A stretch of 64,000 nucleotides of DNA, from contig CP154955.1 in assembly GCA_039621445.1 (NCBI GenBank), positions 12,838,960 to 12,902,959 of the forward strand, given 5' to 3'. Below, one piece after another: positions 44,722-58,634 of this stretch. Origin of the DNA: Euglena gracilis (lineage: Eukaryota > Euglenida > Euglenophyceae > Euglenales). The position numbers and the translations under genes were made by a program. Numbering within the stretch: position 1 is the first letter of the stretch; every line of letters starts with the position of its first letter. Below the pieces are notes generated by a model. The model had not been told where the DNA came from, ran no database searches, and was given only the letters and a program-made list of their open reading frames with translations.

Positions 44722-47349
44722 TTACCCTCCCAGGGTGATTATTTGAGCACGAATTCTGAATTGGGTTTTGCCTTTTGTTTGTCGGCCGGTGGGTAGACAC
44801 TTTGCTTCTGCCTCTTGCAGGTGTATCAGCAACAGCAGGAAGTGTCTCCAGTCTCGGCGTCTTGCACTACTGGTGAGTTGGACTGGTGTGACGGTTGCCT
44901 CGGGCTCGCTTGCTGCAGAGCACACGGTGACGGTTAGTTCAGGTGTCCCAATTCTCCGAAGAAAATTGTGGTTCGGATATTTTTACTGCATTTCTCTGTT
45001 TCAATATTGAGAACAAGAATGCATGTGAGTGTTTATCACAGGATGTGCCGAAGTTGTAAAATTTCATTCAAGCAATTCCAGCTGAGCAAAAGGACAGAAC
45101 ACACGTATGTGTCCCACCGTAAACTTTCCCAAAAAACAGCTGAGAGTGCCCGTTTCTATTTTGCATCATTTTCAAAAGTGTGCAATGGCACCCTCCCCTC
45201 CTTCCACCATGCGCTATCTTTTTTTGTGTCAATTGCTGAAAATCCCTTGAAGCTTTATTTTTGAAGCTTTATTTTTGGTGGCTTATGTTTGAATTTTTTG
45301 AAAATTTTCGCTCAAATGATCCTTTTCACATGCCATGGGTCTGGAAAATGGTGTTCATCACCATCACAGAAATTTCTTGAAAAAATGCTGATTTTAACAC
45401 ATTGACAGAAATTGGTATTCAAAAATTTTAAATCAACCTATTTTTAAGGTCCCTCAGACAGTTTTTTTTTTGCTGGTTTTAATAAACAATAATTGTACAT
45501 ATTTTTGGATTTCTCTAAAAACCTGAGGAGGGACCTTATTTTGGTGGGCTGTTATATATATATATATATATATATACATACATACATACATACATACATA
45601 TACATGTATATATATGTATGTATATGGTACATGCGGTACATGCGGTACCGTATGTATCATATGGTACATACGTGTGTATATATATATGTATATTCGTTGT
45701 GAATTGGCAAGCCGCGAGGTTTCTTTTTTTTTTGGCATTTGGTTATCACTTTCCCCCCTCTCAACAACTGGAATTTAAAACCTCTCAACTTCCGATTGGT
45801 GCAAGTAGATGGTAAACATGGCCTTTCCAGGGTGTTTTTTCCTCAATTTTTGCAAATATCCTGACGTTGCACCAGCACTGTTGATAATTTTCTGGATACC
45901 TGTTATTCAAATGGTGCCCAGCTCCATCCTCCATGCCTTTTGCAATATCGGACCCGGTATCATCATTTTTAAGTGACCCAGAACCTCACTTATGCATTTA
46001 CTTGCTTGTCTCTACTATTGTCAACCACATCTCGGTATTTCTGGGAACCGCTTCAAAGCCTCGACAAATTTGCTTGTGCATTTTTTTCCATGTCTGCCAC
46101 TCGACATTCTTCCAATGTGAACCCCTTCACCCACTCACAGCCCCCTATTTATATCCCCCCAGGCTGACCAAAGGACAATTTATCCCCCTCCTGGTGAAGA
46201 AAAATGAAAGATGCTAGGGAAGATTTTTTCGGCTGCAGTACCCCAAAGGCTGATTTTTAGCGCTTATGTAGCAATTTTCAGTGACAAATTTTATGTGGCC
46301 GGTCGTCAAAGAAATGACATTTTAACAAATTTCTGCCGAAAATTTCTGGCATTTTCGGAGGGGTTGGGGTCATTTTGGGGGCTTTGTGTTTTGACCAACC
46401 ATTCTTTGATTTTTTAGAACCCTTTATTATACCCCCCCCCCCTTAGCTGACCTACCAAACCTGATCCTATTTATAAGTGTTGTATTTTATTTTTTTCGAA
46501 TCTTTCCCCCTGCTCTTCATTTTGATGGTGTATTCCCCTTTCTTTATTCTTGTTGAAGCTTCTTTTGGATTGTTTGGCACGCCTGATGACGACCCGACGG
46601 GTGACCTTGTACAGAGGCTTGCTCAACCCTCTCAAAGATGCTCCCCAGAAAGTTTAAAATAAAGTTGTTTTTTAAATAGTCTTTTCCTTGCTCTTGGAGC
46701 AAGAGACCGCACCCATTTCACCATCTTTGTCCTCATTTCCCAATATACGCCCCCGGCTGCAAAGCCCGAAAATGATGCATTATCTTTTTGAAAATCTCAG
46801 AAATTAGCAACTTCTCCAAAACCACAAAATTAGGGTTCATGAGGGAATTTTTTTTTCGGTGGCAGCCTCTTCCCCGGGATTTGGCTCAGCGTCTGGAAGT
46901 TTGGGTTGGCCGGATAAAGGCTGCTGGCTGATGACTCAGCCCCCAAGGGGGAGGGGAGGTTCCAGCCAGCACCCGGCTAGCCGGCTGGACCCCCCCTGGT
47001 TGCATTTTTAGGGGTTGGTGGTTGTTGGTTTTTGACACAGGAGGGAGTTAAGAGAGACAAAACTTCTGTATTGCATTGGCATATGCATCCAGATTGGCAG
47101 GATTTTTTTTTTAAACCAAGTATTTGAGGTGCTAACCCCCCCCCCAAAACCTCAAAAAGGGTCCTTTTTGGCCCTTTCCTCCCTTTCCTCAAAAAGTTTT
47201 TTGGCTCTTTCAGCCGAAAATTTGTTTGGTCCAGCCCGGCTTCGTGAAGCAGAAGATATTTCCCGCACATTCTCTCAACGTCATTATATTGCGAACAAGA
47301 TGATAAGGTGATGTTTGGCCAAGACCCCCCCCCGCCCTTCCGATGAGCA

Positions 47350-50300
47350 GTGCCCCCCCCCCCCCCGAGGCCCTGGCGGTCACACCCGCCGACGCGGGTG
47401 CTGGTCCGCCCGGGACGTACCAGGAGGCCATCACCAGTGGAACCCACCCGGCTGGTGCTCTGCACTGATCGGCGGTGGCACAGTGATGCGGCTGTCTTCA
47501 ATCCAGTTGCATATGGCACTCAAGCATTTGCCAGATGGTTGCCCCACTCACGGCAGAGTAATTTTTTTTTGATTTCTCTCCGTTCCCCCGTCCCCCCCAC
47601 ATCAGCTCAAGCGAGCCAGCTCTGCCCATTGGACTCGGACGGCGGTGCCCGTGGCGACAAAAAGGGGGCAGGGCCCCGGAGGCGTCACCATCGAGGCCCC
47701 CGAGGGGCGGGTGACCGTTGTGGTGCAGACCGACCAGCCGTACCAGCATGCGTTCCAGGTCGCGGCAGAAGGCCCAGTGGTCCTGCGCAACATCAATGTG
47801 GACCACTGCTCCAAGAGCGTTGCTGAGAACCAGCATCGGGTCTTCTCTTGGCATTTACATGGAACAAGTCATACTGCAGTGTGAAGCAGGTAGGTGGCGT
47901 TAGTTTGTTGTCCTGCAACATAGAACCGAATTGCGCTGTGCATACTCCTGTCGTAATTTTAGTTTTGTTGTCTTCCACCTATTTCCGTGCAGTTTGAAGT
48001 TGTGATTTTTTGTTGCTTTTTTAAAAATTGCATTTCATTTTAATGGGTTTGGCAATGATTCTTGAAAGTTTTTTTGCGGGGGCATGATTCTATTTTCCCC
48101 CATCCCTCACTGCCCCAACACTCCGGGGTTACAACCAAAAGGCAAACGTTTAAAACGAGGGAATGTGGGGAGCACATCGAGACTCTTTCCTTCCTGGCCA
48201 CACCGTAAGCCCTGACATCTTGCGTTGCTGCAATCCTTGGCGTTTAACATGCAGGTTTCCTTGCTGGATCTTGCGGGGCTTGGCTGGTCCCAAGCGCCAA
48301 AAAAGCAGCAGTCCAGCCCCAGGTCGACGACATTTCAGACAACCCACAAACCGCCCCCAACGAAGCCCTTTGCTGATCCCAACTATGGCGTGTTCCTCTC
48401 TTCCCCACGCGCCGACCTGCGGATGGAGTCTTGTCAGATCCAGAACGCGCCACTGCCACGGCTGCCACCATGTCAACTGCCATGGCGTGTATTTCGGGAT
48501 GCGACGGCCTCTTCAGCTGGATGGATCAGGCATTCTTTGCCAAAGTGAAAGGGTACCTCGGGGCAGGTGTTTGCTTCGGTTAGATTTTTTCCCCCAGGGT
48601 TTTAAATTCGGTTTTTTTTTCCAGGATAGGTTGGGCCTTGCCTGCTCCGGATATTGGGGTGGGCGATTCTTGACCTTCAAGGAAGACCCCCCACGGCTGC
48701 CCAGCTGGGTGCCCACAAGTTATCCCAATTGTCCCTTGTGAAAGGGCCGACCGTGGCACGGGTGCGCTGCCAAGCCAATCTGGCACTGGGGTGGGGGTGG
48801 AAGGAGTGTGCAATTGCTTCGCGCAGTTGGCCCCCAACCCCGAACCCTGAATTGGTTTGAATGGGATGAACGAATGAGGCTGGCTGACTGTTTGCTTTTT
48901 TTTGTGCGGTGACCCCCCAGGGAATGCGCAGCTACGCACCACCCAAGGCCGCAAATTTGGTCCGCCACAAGGTGTGTTCTATGACTGAATTGGGAGCTGG
49001 CCCCCATGTTGCAACCGTCCCGATGTTTTTTTTGGTGTTTTGGTGTGTCATTGAGCCATTGCACAGGAGCGAGGCCATGCAGTACTGGTGGACTGCATCG
49101 TGAAGGACTGCCACTACCAGGGTGCAGCGGCCCTTGGGCCAGACCACAGACCTGACAACAGGACGTTGCTTAAGAAAATTTGACCCCACCCGACCCCCGC
49201 AAATTTATTTGGGCAGTTCCAAAACCATTGATGGAACCCTTGACCACGTTTCCTAAAAGAAATTTGTTACAGTAAACTGTTTATTAATAACTTTAACATA
49301 ATTTAATGCTTCTATTCATCAAATAATAGATCATTATTGGCATCTCAGATGATTTTTTGTGCTTTCCACCTGATTTCCCAGAAAGATGCATCATTTTTCA
49401 CATTTTTTTTCCTTGTGAAGGTGGGGGCAAAGTTGTTTGGACCGATCCTTTTCTGTCTTCCCTTGTGCAAAGTTATTTGGGCACGCAAAGATTTAGGGCA
49501 CTGCAAAGTTATTTGGGGGGGTTTACATCCCCCCTGCCCTTGACATGGCTGGTCAATGATACCCCCCCGTGTCAACCAAACTTTTCCTGCACCCAAAAGC
49601 GCCATTTTTTTTTTTACAGTGCAGTGCACATGAAACGGCGTGTCCATGACATACCCCCCCCCCCCCGTGTCAACCGCACTTTCCCCATACTTTGGTGTGT
49701 CAAGGACGAGGGGGGGGGTGTCAATTTCAGTGTAATGGAATACCTTTTTGGGTGCATTGCTTTGACGTGCTTCACTCAGGCACGGAACAAGCGGGCCGGT
49801 TCGGAGTGGTGGCTGAAAGAACGTTTAAGGAAGAGGCCATGTGGGCCATTGGCAAGTGATATAGGGGTTCATTTTTATCCCCCCGGGGGGGGGGGGGTTG
49901 TGCTTTGGGGTGGGTAGAAGGTAGTGCCAGGGGCCGAAATTGGTCATTTAATGTGTCAGGCACAGAAGGCCCTCGGAAACAGAAGCCTGCTCAAGCGAGC
50001 GGTGCACAATGTCAGAACTGTATGGGCCCACCCCAGAGGGGGTCACCCCCACCCACCACAGCTTCAGGCAAGGAAATTTCCTTTGGCGCCGAAGAAAAGA
50101 TTTTGGAAAATTGGAGTCCCAGAAACACGGGAAGGCCTGGTGGGGGGACCCCCACCCACCAGCCAGGTCGGACCCTCACCTAGCCTTCCTGGACAGCCCT
50201 GCACAATGTCAATTTTGGGAAGGAGGAGCTGGAGGAGATCATTTTTGAGCATCCGCAGCCTATTTGGAAGCATGATTATTGACATCCTCACAGCATCCTC

Positions 50301-53010
50301 CACACCTTTTAATGCATTATGCCCTCCGCACTTGATGTTCAAACACAGCACTGCTCTTGCAGTGCCTCGGTTGGCTCAAATCGAAGTGAAAATGGTGACC
50401 ATCACACATGGTAAAAAAAAAGTACAATAAAATTTCCCTTGGGCCTTGATCAAGTGCTTTGGGCCTTTTGAATAGACCCTACACCTTGAAAGCAGGCAGT
50501 TAACCTTTATCACGAGGCACTGAACTTTTTGCTAGGATCTGCACTCCAAACTCTCGCCTTACAGAAAATTAAATACCTTAACACTGGTGTGACACCACCC
50601 CAGGGCGGTCTGTGTGTGGGTGGGTTTTCAAACAAACGCAGGCAGATGGGTTTGGGCCCGAGGAATAGTCCCCCCTCCTGGATGAAAGTCAAAGTGAACC
50701 CATAGTCAGGGGTGTGCAGGCGACGCGTCCCTCGTGCTGACCCGCTCCCAAGTTGTGCGCAACGCCTACAACGGCGTGCTGGTGCGGGACGGCGCTGCAC
50801 TCCAGTGCACCGAGTGCCGCATCGTCGGCAACGGGCAGTATGGCGTCCTTCTCAGGTGATTGTTTTTCCTTTTGGGTGCGGAGATCTGCTTTGTCGACTT
50901 TGGACTTGAATTGGACAGCCGAAGTCCTCAAGTGTCCACGGAACAGAAATTCTGAGACAGGACTAAACATCCGCGAGCTCAATCTCCTCACTGCTGGACC
51001 ACAACAGCACCACGCACTCCCCCCTCTCCCTCCACTGTCACCCCAAACTTACATCCCCCCCCCCCACAAATGCCCTTCACATCACCCCACACTTGAACCT
51101 GGGGGCACTGGGGCACTCCATTTCATGCCAGTGTGCAAAGGTTTTTTTCTGCCACCCCACAATGCCACCCCCCCCCCCTGCCTGGACTCACCTTACCTAC
51201 CTCTCCCTGAGAAACTGTCATGCCCGAGAACCTTGTCACGGTCCCGCCCGGGAAATTGTCAGGGCCCCAGTTACTGTCAGTATGGGATGTTTTTAGGGTT
51301 TTTGATACCCTCCAACCTGTCAGGTAACGGTTTCCCAGGGGGGTGGGTACGGCACTCTGAGGCCTGCACCACAAGGTGGGCCAGGCAAGCGCCTGGCCAC
51401 GCTGGTGGATTGCGCTTCGGCGGACCTCGACCCGGCGACTGTGGTGGAGGCCAACCGGAAGGGGGCTGTGCAGGGGGCGTGCCTGCCGGAGGCCGACATG
51501 CGGCTGCTGGTGCAGGTCGAGCTCCTCTGGCCAGGGGTGGATGGGGCCGTCTGCTGGGAGAGACTGAAGCGCGGGTGAGCAATCGGCCAAACACTCGGGG
51601 AGTCCACTCCCAAGAGAGTCCCCTTCATTCGAATGGTAGTGATTATGTCGGCACACACAAAAAACGCCTCAAAATCTGTCTTTTCACATCAATCCCCAAC
51701 GCTTTTTTTGAATTTTTGCGAACGTTGCTGCTTTCAAAAAAAAACCACAAACATCAAGGCTGGCGGTCGGTTCACAAATGCGGTGACATCGCTGGCTACG
51801 TCCACCTGCGTTCCAAAGACAATGGGGTTGGCCAAGAGTCTCATGTCCTTAACAGCCCAGTGCCTTACAAGTGCGCACCTCCGGCGGTCTGAAATTATGC
51901 CCCCTAAAATGCGCACTTGTGGGAGGGTTCATCATTTTTTGACAAGAATTTGCCCAAAATGTGCCAATGTCCCATTTTTTGACCAATTCTTAGGCCCAAA
52001 GTTTTCGCTGCAAAGCACTGATTAAAAAAAAACAGGTAACTTTGTCCATGCGGCTGTTTAGAAGGAGGGAGACCTTGGAGTCCAGGCCACACCATTGCTC
52101 ATGTTGTGTCTGACCCCCCCTGGGGGGAGGTGACTGGCTGGTTTTTCCAGGGTGACTAACTCGTTTTTGGCTCCAGACCCCCCCCCCCCCCGGGTTCGAT
52201 ACGGGGGGAGGGGGTGAAGATTGGTCATATTTCAAATTGGTTGGGAAAAAATTTGTCACAAAAATCTCCCAAATATTTCTTCACCATTTTAAGGATTCCA
52301 CCAAATTTTCCGCTCACAAGCCGTACCAGTGCCGTGTGTTGGGATTTGTTGCCGTATGGTGTCCAACTGTGCGCTTGATGCATCTCCAAAAAAGGACATC
52401 CCAAATGGCTGTTTTCTGGATGTATTCTAGTTTTCTTTTTTTTTGACTCAATCCAATTTATCTGGAAATGAGGAAGGAACAGACATCAACAGGCTGCTCC
52501 CTGAGGGGAAGAGCGTTCGGGGACCGAAGGGTTGTGCGTTTGATTCTCACTCAGCATCATGTTTTCAGGAAAGAGAACCACCCAATTTTTCCAGGCCGAT
52601 TTCCAAAGTTTTGGTGCCCAAATATTTCCAGACCATTAGAAAAGTGCCCAATTTTTTCCGTAACCATTTCCCCCCAAATTTTTTTTGTATTTTTGACAAA
52701 ATTTTGCCAGAAAGTGCCCAAGATGGCATTTTGGGGGGGTCAAAAACTTTGCCTGGCACCTTGGACTGGGGCTTTGCGCCGGACCGAAAATCAGTCACCT
52801 GGACCGCACCACTGCTTAGGTGGGGGGGGGTCCCCCACCCTGCGCCCAAGGCACAGGAAAAGATTTTTTTTAGGCCAAAATCCTGTCAAACCTTGGCCCA
52901 TCCCTCTGCATGCGACGCCTTTGTCCTCGACGTTGCTTGCTTTCAGATGCGTCTCACCCTATGCAATGACTCAACGTTCTCGCACTCCGGCACGTGAACC
53001 TGACACGTAA
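47350..53010 (+). pseudogene. Candidate beta-helix protein gene, copy 2, first recognised exon damaged
   Basis: Matches copy 1 with exons near 47620-47850, 48921-48971, 49067-49121, 50720-50855, 51385-51574 and 52947-53010. The block corresponding to 26535-26640 (about 47368-47455) has lost several bases: GCGCCGACGCGGG-type sequence became CCGCCGACGCGGG, and GTCCGGCACCCCGG became AGTGGAACCCACCCGG. The PGTYREAITV reading frame is therefore disrupted. A base is also missing near the second exon start (CTCAAGCGAGCC versus CTCAAAGCGAGCC). Later exons are unchanged. The change may be real or an assembly error. Confidence 0.5.
52493..52554 (+). other. tRNA-like sequence, copy 2
   Basis: Identical to 31666-31727, including the T-arm-like GTGCGTTTGATTCTCAC. 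Confidence 0.45.
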
Positions 53011-53412
53011 CGGGCGATGTGATCTGCGATCGATGTATTTGTAATGCTGCTCTTGTGCCTGCCGTCAGCTTGGGGACATGAGAGATATGCATTCCTAGGC
53101 GGGTCCCACCACTCTGAGCCTGGGCCGCAGCTTTACCTAGTATGGGAAAAGCAGGGACTTTCATGAACTGCAAATGTGTGGACAATTGAGGTTCAATGGA
53201 GTGATGGCACAGGCAACAGTCAGTTTTTTTTTCAACTCAAGAAACATTTTTTTCATGGAAGATTTCGTTCATGCATTCATGCATTCATGCATGCGTGGAT
53301 TCATGCGTGCTTTCCTTCACTCATTCAAGGTGAGGTGTTGCGCTTCCTGACCTTGTCGAGTTGGCTTTCGTTCGCAATCTCTTTCCTCCCTGTCAGGTCA
53401 CCCAGCCACGCA

Positions 53413-56400
53413 ATGAGGTTGTCCGTGAAGTTCGGGAAAGAGACGATGTATGTGACAGCCCCCCCCCCCCCCACTGGGCCCGCCTCTCCCGCCTCACAGA
53501 GAGTTGGACCTCCCTGGCACTGCCACCGTTGGGCAATTGAAAGAGGAATTGTCTGGCCGGACTGGTGTCCAGCCCACGGTGTGCCCCATCTTCTGTGGCA
53601 TTTTTTTTGGGCGATGGCCCCCCTCCCTGCCAGGGGTTTTCTCAGGCCAGCACCTTTTTTCCAGCCAGCACCTCCCAGCCGGACTCGGACCCCCCCGCGG
53701 GGGTCTGCTGAAAATAAAGTTCGGGCCAGCCCAGCGAAGCCGAGATGGACCCAAAAAATTTCCGACGCAAATCGCCTTGGAAAAAAGGGGTCAAAAATCG
53801 CCGAGAATGGCATGTTTTGGGTGGTTTTTTTTGTAGATTTTTTCCTCCAATTTTGGCTGAAAAATTCCAACCCAGCCTGTTTTGTTTTGATTTTGCCTGT
53901 TTTGGGGCACCTGCCGGGTCCAGCTGCGAGCCGGCCAGACCCCCACCCTGGACCCCCCCACCCCCCGGGATGGGTTGAGTCAGCACCTTTTTTCCAGCCA
54001 GCACTTTTTTTCCAGCCCGCCCACAGGACCCTCCCCCTGGGGGTCCTTAAGAAATCCCTTGCTCCCTGCGACAGTGTTGTGCCGTGGCAGGGTTTGTGCA
54101 ATGGGAGGAAGGTGAATTTTCACATCCTGGAAACTGGTTCTGAAAAAGTGTCAGCCGACACGCGTGGAAGGTTTCCTATTCATCTTCCAGATTTGCAGCA
54201 CAAATGGAACAGTGAAAGCGAAAGCAATACGCAAATATTTATCAGAAATACAAAAAAATCGTACAATCCGCAATAAGTGTAATCGTTTTTTATTGGGGTC
54301 TGAAGAGACATATTGCAACAAAAGGTTGAATTTCTGTGTGACCAAACTTCGTGCATTATTTTCTTGTGCTTTAACCCCCGAACACAAATTGGTGGGCCAA
54401 ATATTGCCCACGGGGTCGCCATGCATATTTTTGAGCATTTTATTGCACAAACAATGTGGCCAAACTCTTCCACTTCATGCAGGAAGGGTCGAAACTGACC
54501 AGATGGAGGTTGCTAGTGAGGTTCTTCCACAAAGTTCAGAATGGGGGAAGAGGAATCATTTTTTTGGCATTTTCTTCACACAGTGGACAATAATCACAAA
54601 AAGTGATGGGGCATCACACAAATTTTCCCATCGTTCTTTTTCCCATCATTTTCTTATGCTCGTTAGAGGATCCACTTCCGATGGTGCCAAATTTTACAAA
54701 GAGGTGGGGAGTGTAGTGTGTTTGCTCATCAGCGAAAAGTCATGAAACAGCAATCAAGTTGAACCATTTCCTCGTCGATTTTACCCTGTGATATTTGTTT
54801 CCCATCATTTTTTTGACCTGGAATTTTTTTGTGAAATTTGCATCTATTTCTTTGATGATATGGGGAACCCAAAAAGTTGACACAATTTTTGCTCTGGTGC
54901 CCCTTTCACCCTTTTGGATGAATCAAAGATATGAGATGAAGCAAAGTTATGTGCTTTCTTCGGACACTCTCCTTCTCAAACCCAGTTCTTTTAGAAATTT
55001 GAAATTTTTTGCCTTTCAAAACTGTGCCTATGGCTTGGGCTCCAACTGTGTTCATCCTGTGCAAAACAGTTTGAGATTTTGAAAAACACGTGTCAAAGAT
55101 GTGAATAGTTTTCCGAAAAAAATTCACTTCTTGAATCGATTCACAGATGCAGAAACTGATGTTGAAGACCCAGCTGAAGGAGGATGACAAGAGCCTTGAG
55201 GCCCTGGGCATAAAGGAGGGGACCAAGATGATGTTGATGGGTGTGTGGGCGGCAGAGGTTGCCTTGGCCTTGGGTCCCCTCTTGATGAACTACCCTGTTT
55301 TTTTTGAAATCAGCATACACCAACAACCAGGCTTTAGGCTTTGGAAGGTTGTACCCCCTGCTGAGCTGGATGCTCTGGGGGGGGGGCAAGAAACAAATTG
55401 GGGTAAGTTTTGTTCTGTCGTAGTTGTTGCGTTTTTTTCGGGAACCTTGATGGGATCGCCAGGGTCGCTTAGCTTTGGATGTTGTCCTGGGCAGAATTTG
55501 GGGTCTGCTGAAAGCTGGAGTGCTTGAATCTGGAGGCAAGCCCCCACCCACCTCTTTTAACCAGTCCTCTTCAGCCCATATGCAAATGAGTTGAATTGGC
55601 AGAACTTGAATCGACCTCCTTGTGGTGGAGGATATCTGGGCAACTCCCATCGTCCGCCATGTCCCAGGCATCCCTTGAACCCAAACACAATGGGATGTTC
55701 AGCAAATTCTCCCACCAGGTGTTGTGCTAACAACTTCCATGGCAACCCTGTATTGTCATCATCCTGTGTTTGCCAGCGATAGGCTGTTCTGGCGGTGGGT
55801 TTTCAGCCGAATCGTGCAGGAACCACGGTGGAGCAGGCCTTGAACATGGCGCTGGTCCCTGTGATCACGGAGGAGGTGAAACCTGCCGAGACTGCATCCA
55901 CAGGTCCCTTGCTTTGGATTTGAAGGCAGTTTGGGTTAATTGCTGTCACACGCCACGACACAGCAATACCAATCAAACTGCAGATAATGAAAAAAACAAT
56001 AAAAAGTTCTTTTCAATTTTCAGTGTCAAAGATTTGTACTAGGAGTGATTTCCCCCTCCTCCCAGAGGCGGAGGCAGAAAAGCGGCGGCACGAAAAGGTC
56101 ATCAAGTTGGGCCCCCCGAAGGACGCCACCCCTGGGGTGGTCGGTCAACAGGTCTGCCTCCTCATGGCCACGCTCCAAATACTGCCACTACTACTACTTA
56201 CTTACTCATCTACATGCTCAGGACAAATAGGTCAGAGAAGAGAATGCAGTCGCAATTATGTGACACCCCCTAAAAAAAGTGCACAGGTGCGAATATTTTC
56301 AGGATGTGGTTTCGGACCCCAAGGGGTGCGCACTTATTAGGGCACTGCGCACTTATTAGGACAAAGCCCAAAATACTTACTTTTCCCCAACTCTTTTTCA

Positions 56401-56858
56401 GCTTTTCCCCTCATGTGATGTCAAGTGATCGTGTGTCAAATTTGGGCTCGGACGACAGAAGTATTTGGTTTGATAAGGTCAGTTTTCAGGTTTGTGTGTG
56501 CCTGAGATGTGACTTGATTTCTCCTTTGGCCTTTGGGGGAGGTGTGCACTTTTTAGGGAGGTAGTTTCAAACCCTTGGGGGTGCACACTTATTTGGGCAC
56601 TGCGCATAATTAGGGCACTGCGCACTTATTAGGGGGGGTTTATTCAATTTTGATGGATGACTGGCCTCTTGCTTGATCAATGAGCCCTGGGGGGAACTTT
56701 TAAGTGTTCTCGGAAGCCCAAGCTTTGCAGAAGATGTATTGCTGATGTTGGAGTCAAAGGAACAAATCGGTCGAAAAGCATGCAATATACTGCAATTTAC
56801 TTTCAGATTTGGTACCTGGTTTGACATGTTGGTAGAATTTCAACGTTCCACACGCACT

Positions 56859-56890
<32 letters not shown>

Positions 56891-58528
56891 CCAATCCCCA
56901 AATAATTTTGCCCCTGCAAAGTTAATGGACCGAACTTTTTGGCCCCTCCCCCAAACCCATTGATGGACCGATTGACCACTCTTCCCAAAAACAATTTGCT
57001 GTCAAATGTTGTATTTTTAGGAAAAAAATATGGCATAATTTAATGCTTCTATTCATCAAACAACATTATGAGAACATAAGGATTAATTTTTTGTGCTCAC
57101 CACCTCTATATGTTTTCGAAAAGGATTGCATCATTTTGCACGTTTTTTTCCTTTGTGAAGGGGGACAATGCTATTTGGACGGATCTATTTCGGCATTCCT
57201 CCCCGCAAAGTTATTTCGGCATTCCTCCCAACAACAGATCTTACAAAGGAGTACATCGGTTGGGGATTTTTCGGCACTTGCGCCAATTTGGTGCCCTCCC
57301 TCCAACCCTCCCCATGTCCTTTGGTGTGAAGTATTAGTTTGGGGGTACCACCACTCTTTTCGAAGTCGAAAATGAACATGGCTGTATTTTTCAAGAGGGT
57401 TGCAAAAATGTTCGATTTGGCATTTTTTTTTGGCAGTGACCATGAGGGAGTGGAGGGGGGGGGATTGTGCTCCCACTTCCCCTGCTCCGGCCGGTCCCCT
57501 CCCCCCATAAAAGCCAAAACCATTTTCGGGTTTTTTTTGCAAGTGCATTTTTTTAACAAATTTTTTAACAAACAGTACAATATAAAATATAAAAGTATTT
57601 AGTATTTCTTAGTGCAATTTTTACATTTTTTAAATTTTTTTTGACCTTGCTCCCCCTCAGGTCCCAGTCATCCCCGACCAGTCCTACACCGGCATGCTGA
57701 ACGCCCGAGGGGAACGGGTTCGGCTCACCCTCAAGGTGTGCTTGGGGGCCGGATGGGAGGGCCTTCCCCCAATCCAGAAAGTGCCACGCCACAAGCCATC
57801 TCAGGCCCCCATTCCGGCGTAGCTTTGGTGCCGTCCTTTGCGATACGATCCCCACCTCCCCACCAATGTGTGCGGGTCCCCTCAGAGCGGCACCAATGAG
57901 CTCTGGATCTCCAGCAACGTTGGTTGCCAGAAGCTGCCGTTCGACCAGGTCACGGACGTCACCGTCACGCCCATTGAGGAGCACCCAGGTCCGCTGTATT
58001 ACAGCACCCAGGCCCCCATCCCTATGGGTGTCAGGCTCGGACCTGGAGGAGGGTTTGGTCAGAATTGGCGGAGGTTTTGGCCATGTACCATGAACGTTTC
58101 CAAACTGGAAAAGGAACTGAAAGTTTGTGCCTTGAAATCTCGATCTCCAACGTGACACAGCACATGAACACACACACGCACCTGGCATAGTGACACACAC
58201 ACACACACACACAGATATCACCATGCACACAGGAAAGCAATAAAAGCACCAGCAAGGGTCTGTCATGCCTCTTTGTCCTCTCCACCTCAACAATTTTGCT
58301 GCTTGTTCTCTTCCTCCCTCCCTCTTATTTCCATTCTCTCCTTCCGTCATCAGCAGCCTTTTGGCCATTCCCCGCCCTTCCTCATCAGGATATTGCATCT
58401 TTTCACTGCACGTCGGCAAGAACCACAAGGTGCACCTCTACTTCGTTCCGATGCAATTCTCCCGCAGTTTGAAGACTCACATCGTAGGGTACAGCCAAGT
58501 GTCAGGTGCAGCTGAGTGGCTTCACTGA
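53413..58528 (+). CDS. UBFD1: UBFD1-like ubiquitin-family domain protein, copy 2, eight exons
   Basis: Exons 53413-53447, 53500-53578, 55147-55240, 55820-55903, 56066-56151, 57661-57735, 57886-57988 and 58389-58528. All splice sites and the 231-codon frame are kept, and I noticed no amino-acid difference from copy 1; the differences seen are in introns (for example GAAACAAACTGGGG versus GAAACAAATTGGGG and a changed trinucleotide run in intron 5). Domain content is as in copy 1. If the duplication is genuine the organism has two intact adjacent UBFD1 genes; if it is an allelic artefact this is the second haplotype. Confidence 0.9.
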
Positions 58529-58634
58529 GGAGTTGACGAAAGTGGACAACGTGGGATGGGATCCATTTTCATTTAATTTGGATTTTGCTGCTCCTTGTTG
58601 TTCTTGCTGCTGCTGGTACCGTTGTTGCCGAGTA

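Larger units (their letters stand above)
37823..58634 (+). repeat. Segmental duplication, copy 2 (20.8 kb)
   Basis: Direct copy of 17659-37809. Offsets rise from 20164 at the left end to about 20806 by 40.5 kb and then stay between 20805 and 20828. The rise comes from an extra partial repeat at about 39540-40100 and many single-base indels in the first 2.7 kb, which looks like poorly polished sequence. The right end (TTGCCGAGTA at 58634) continues into unique DNA. Confidence 0.97.
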
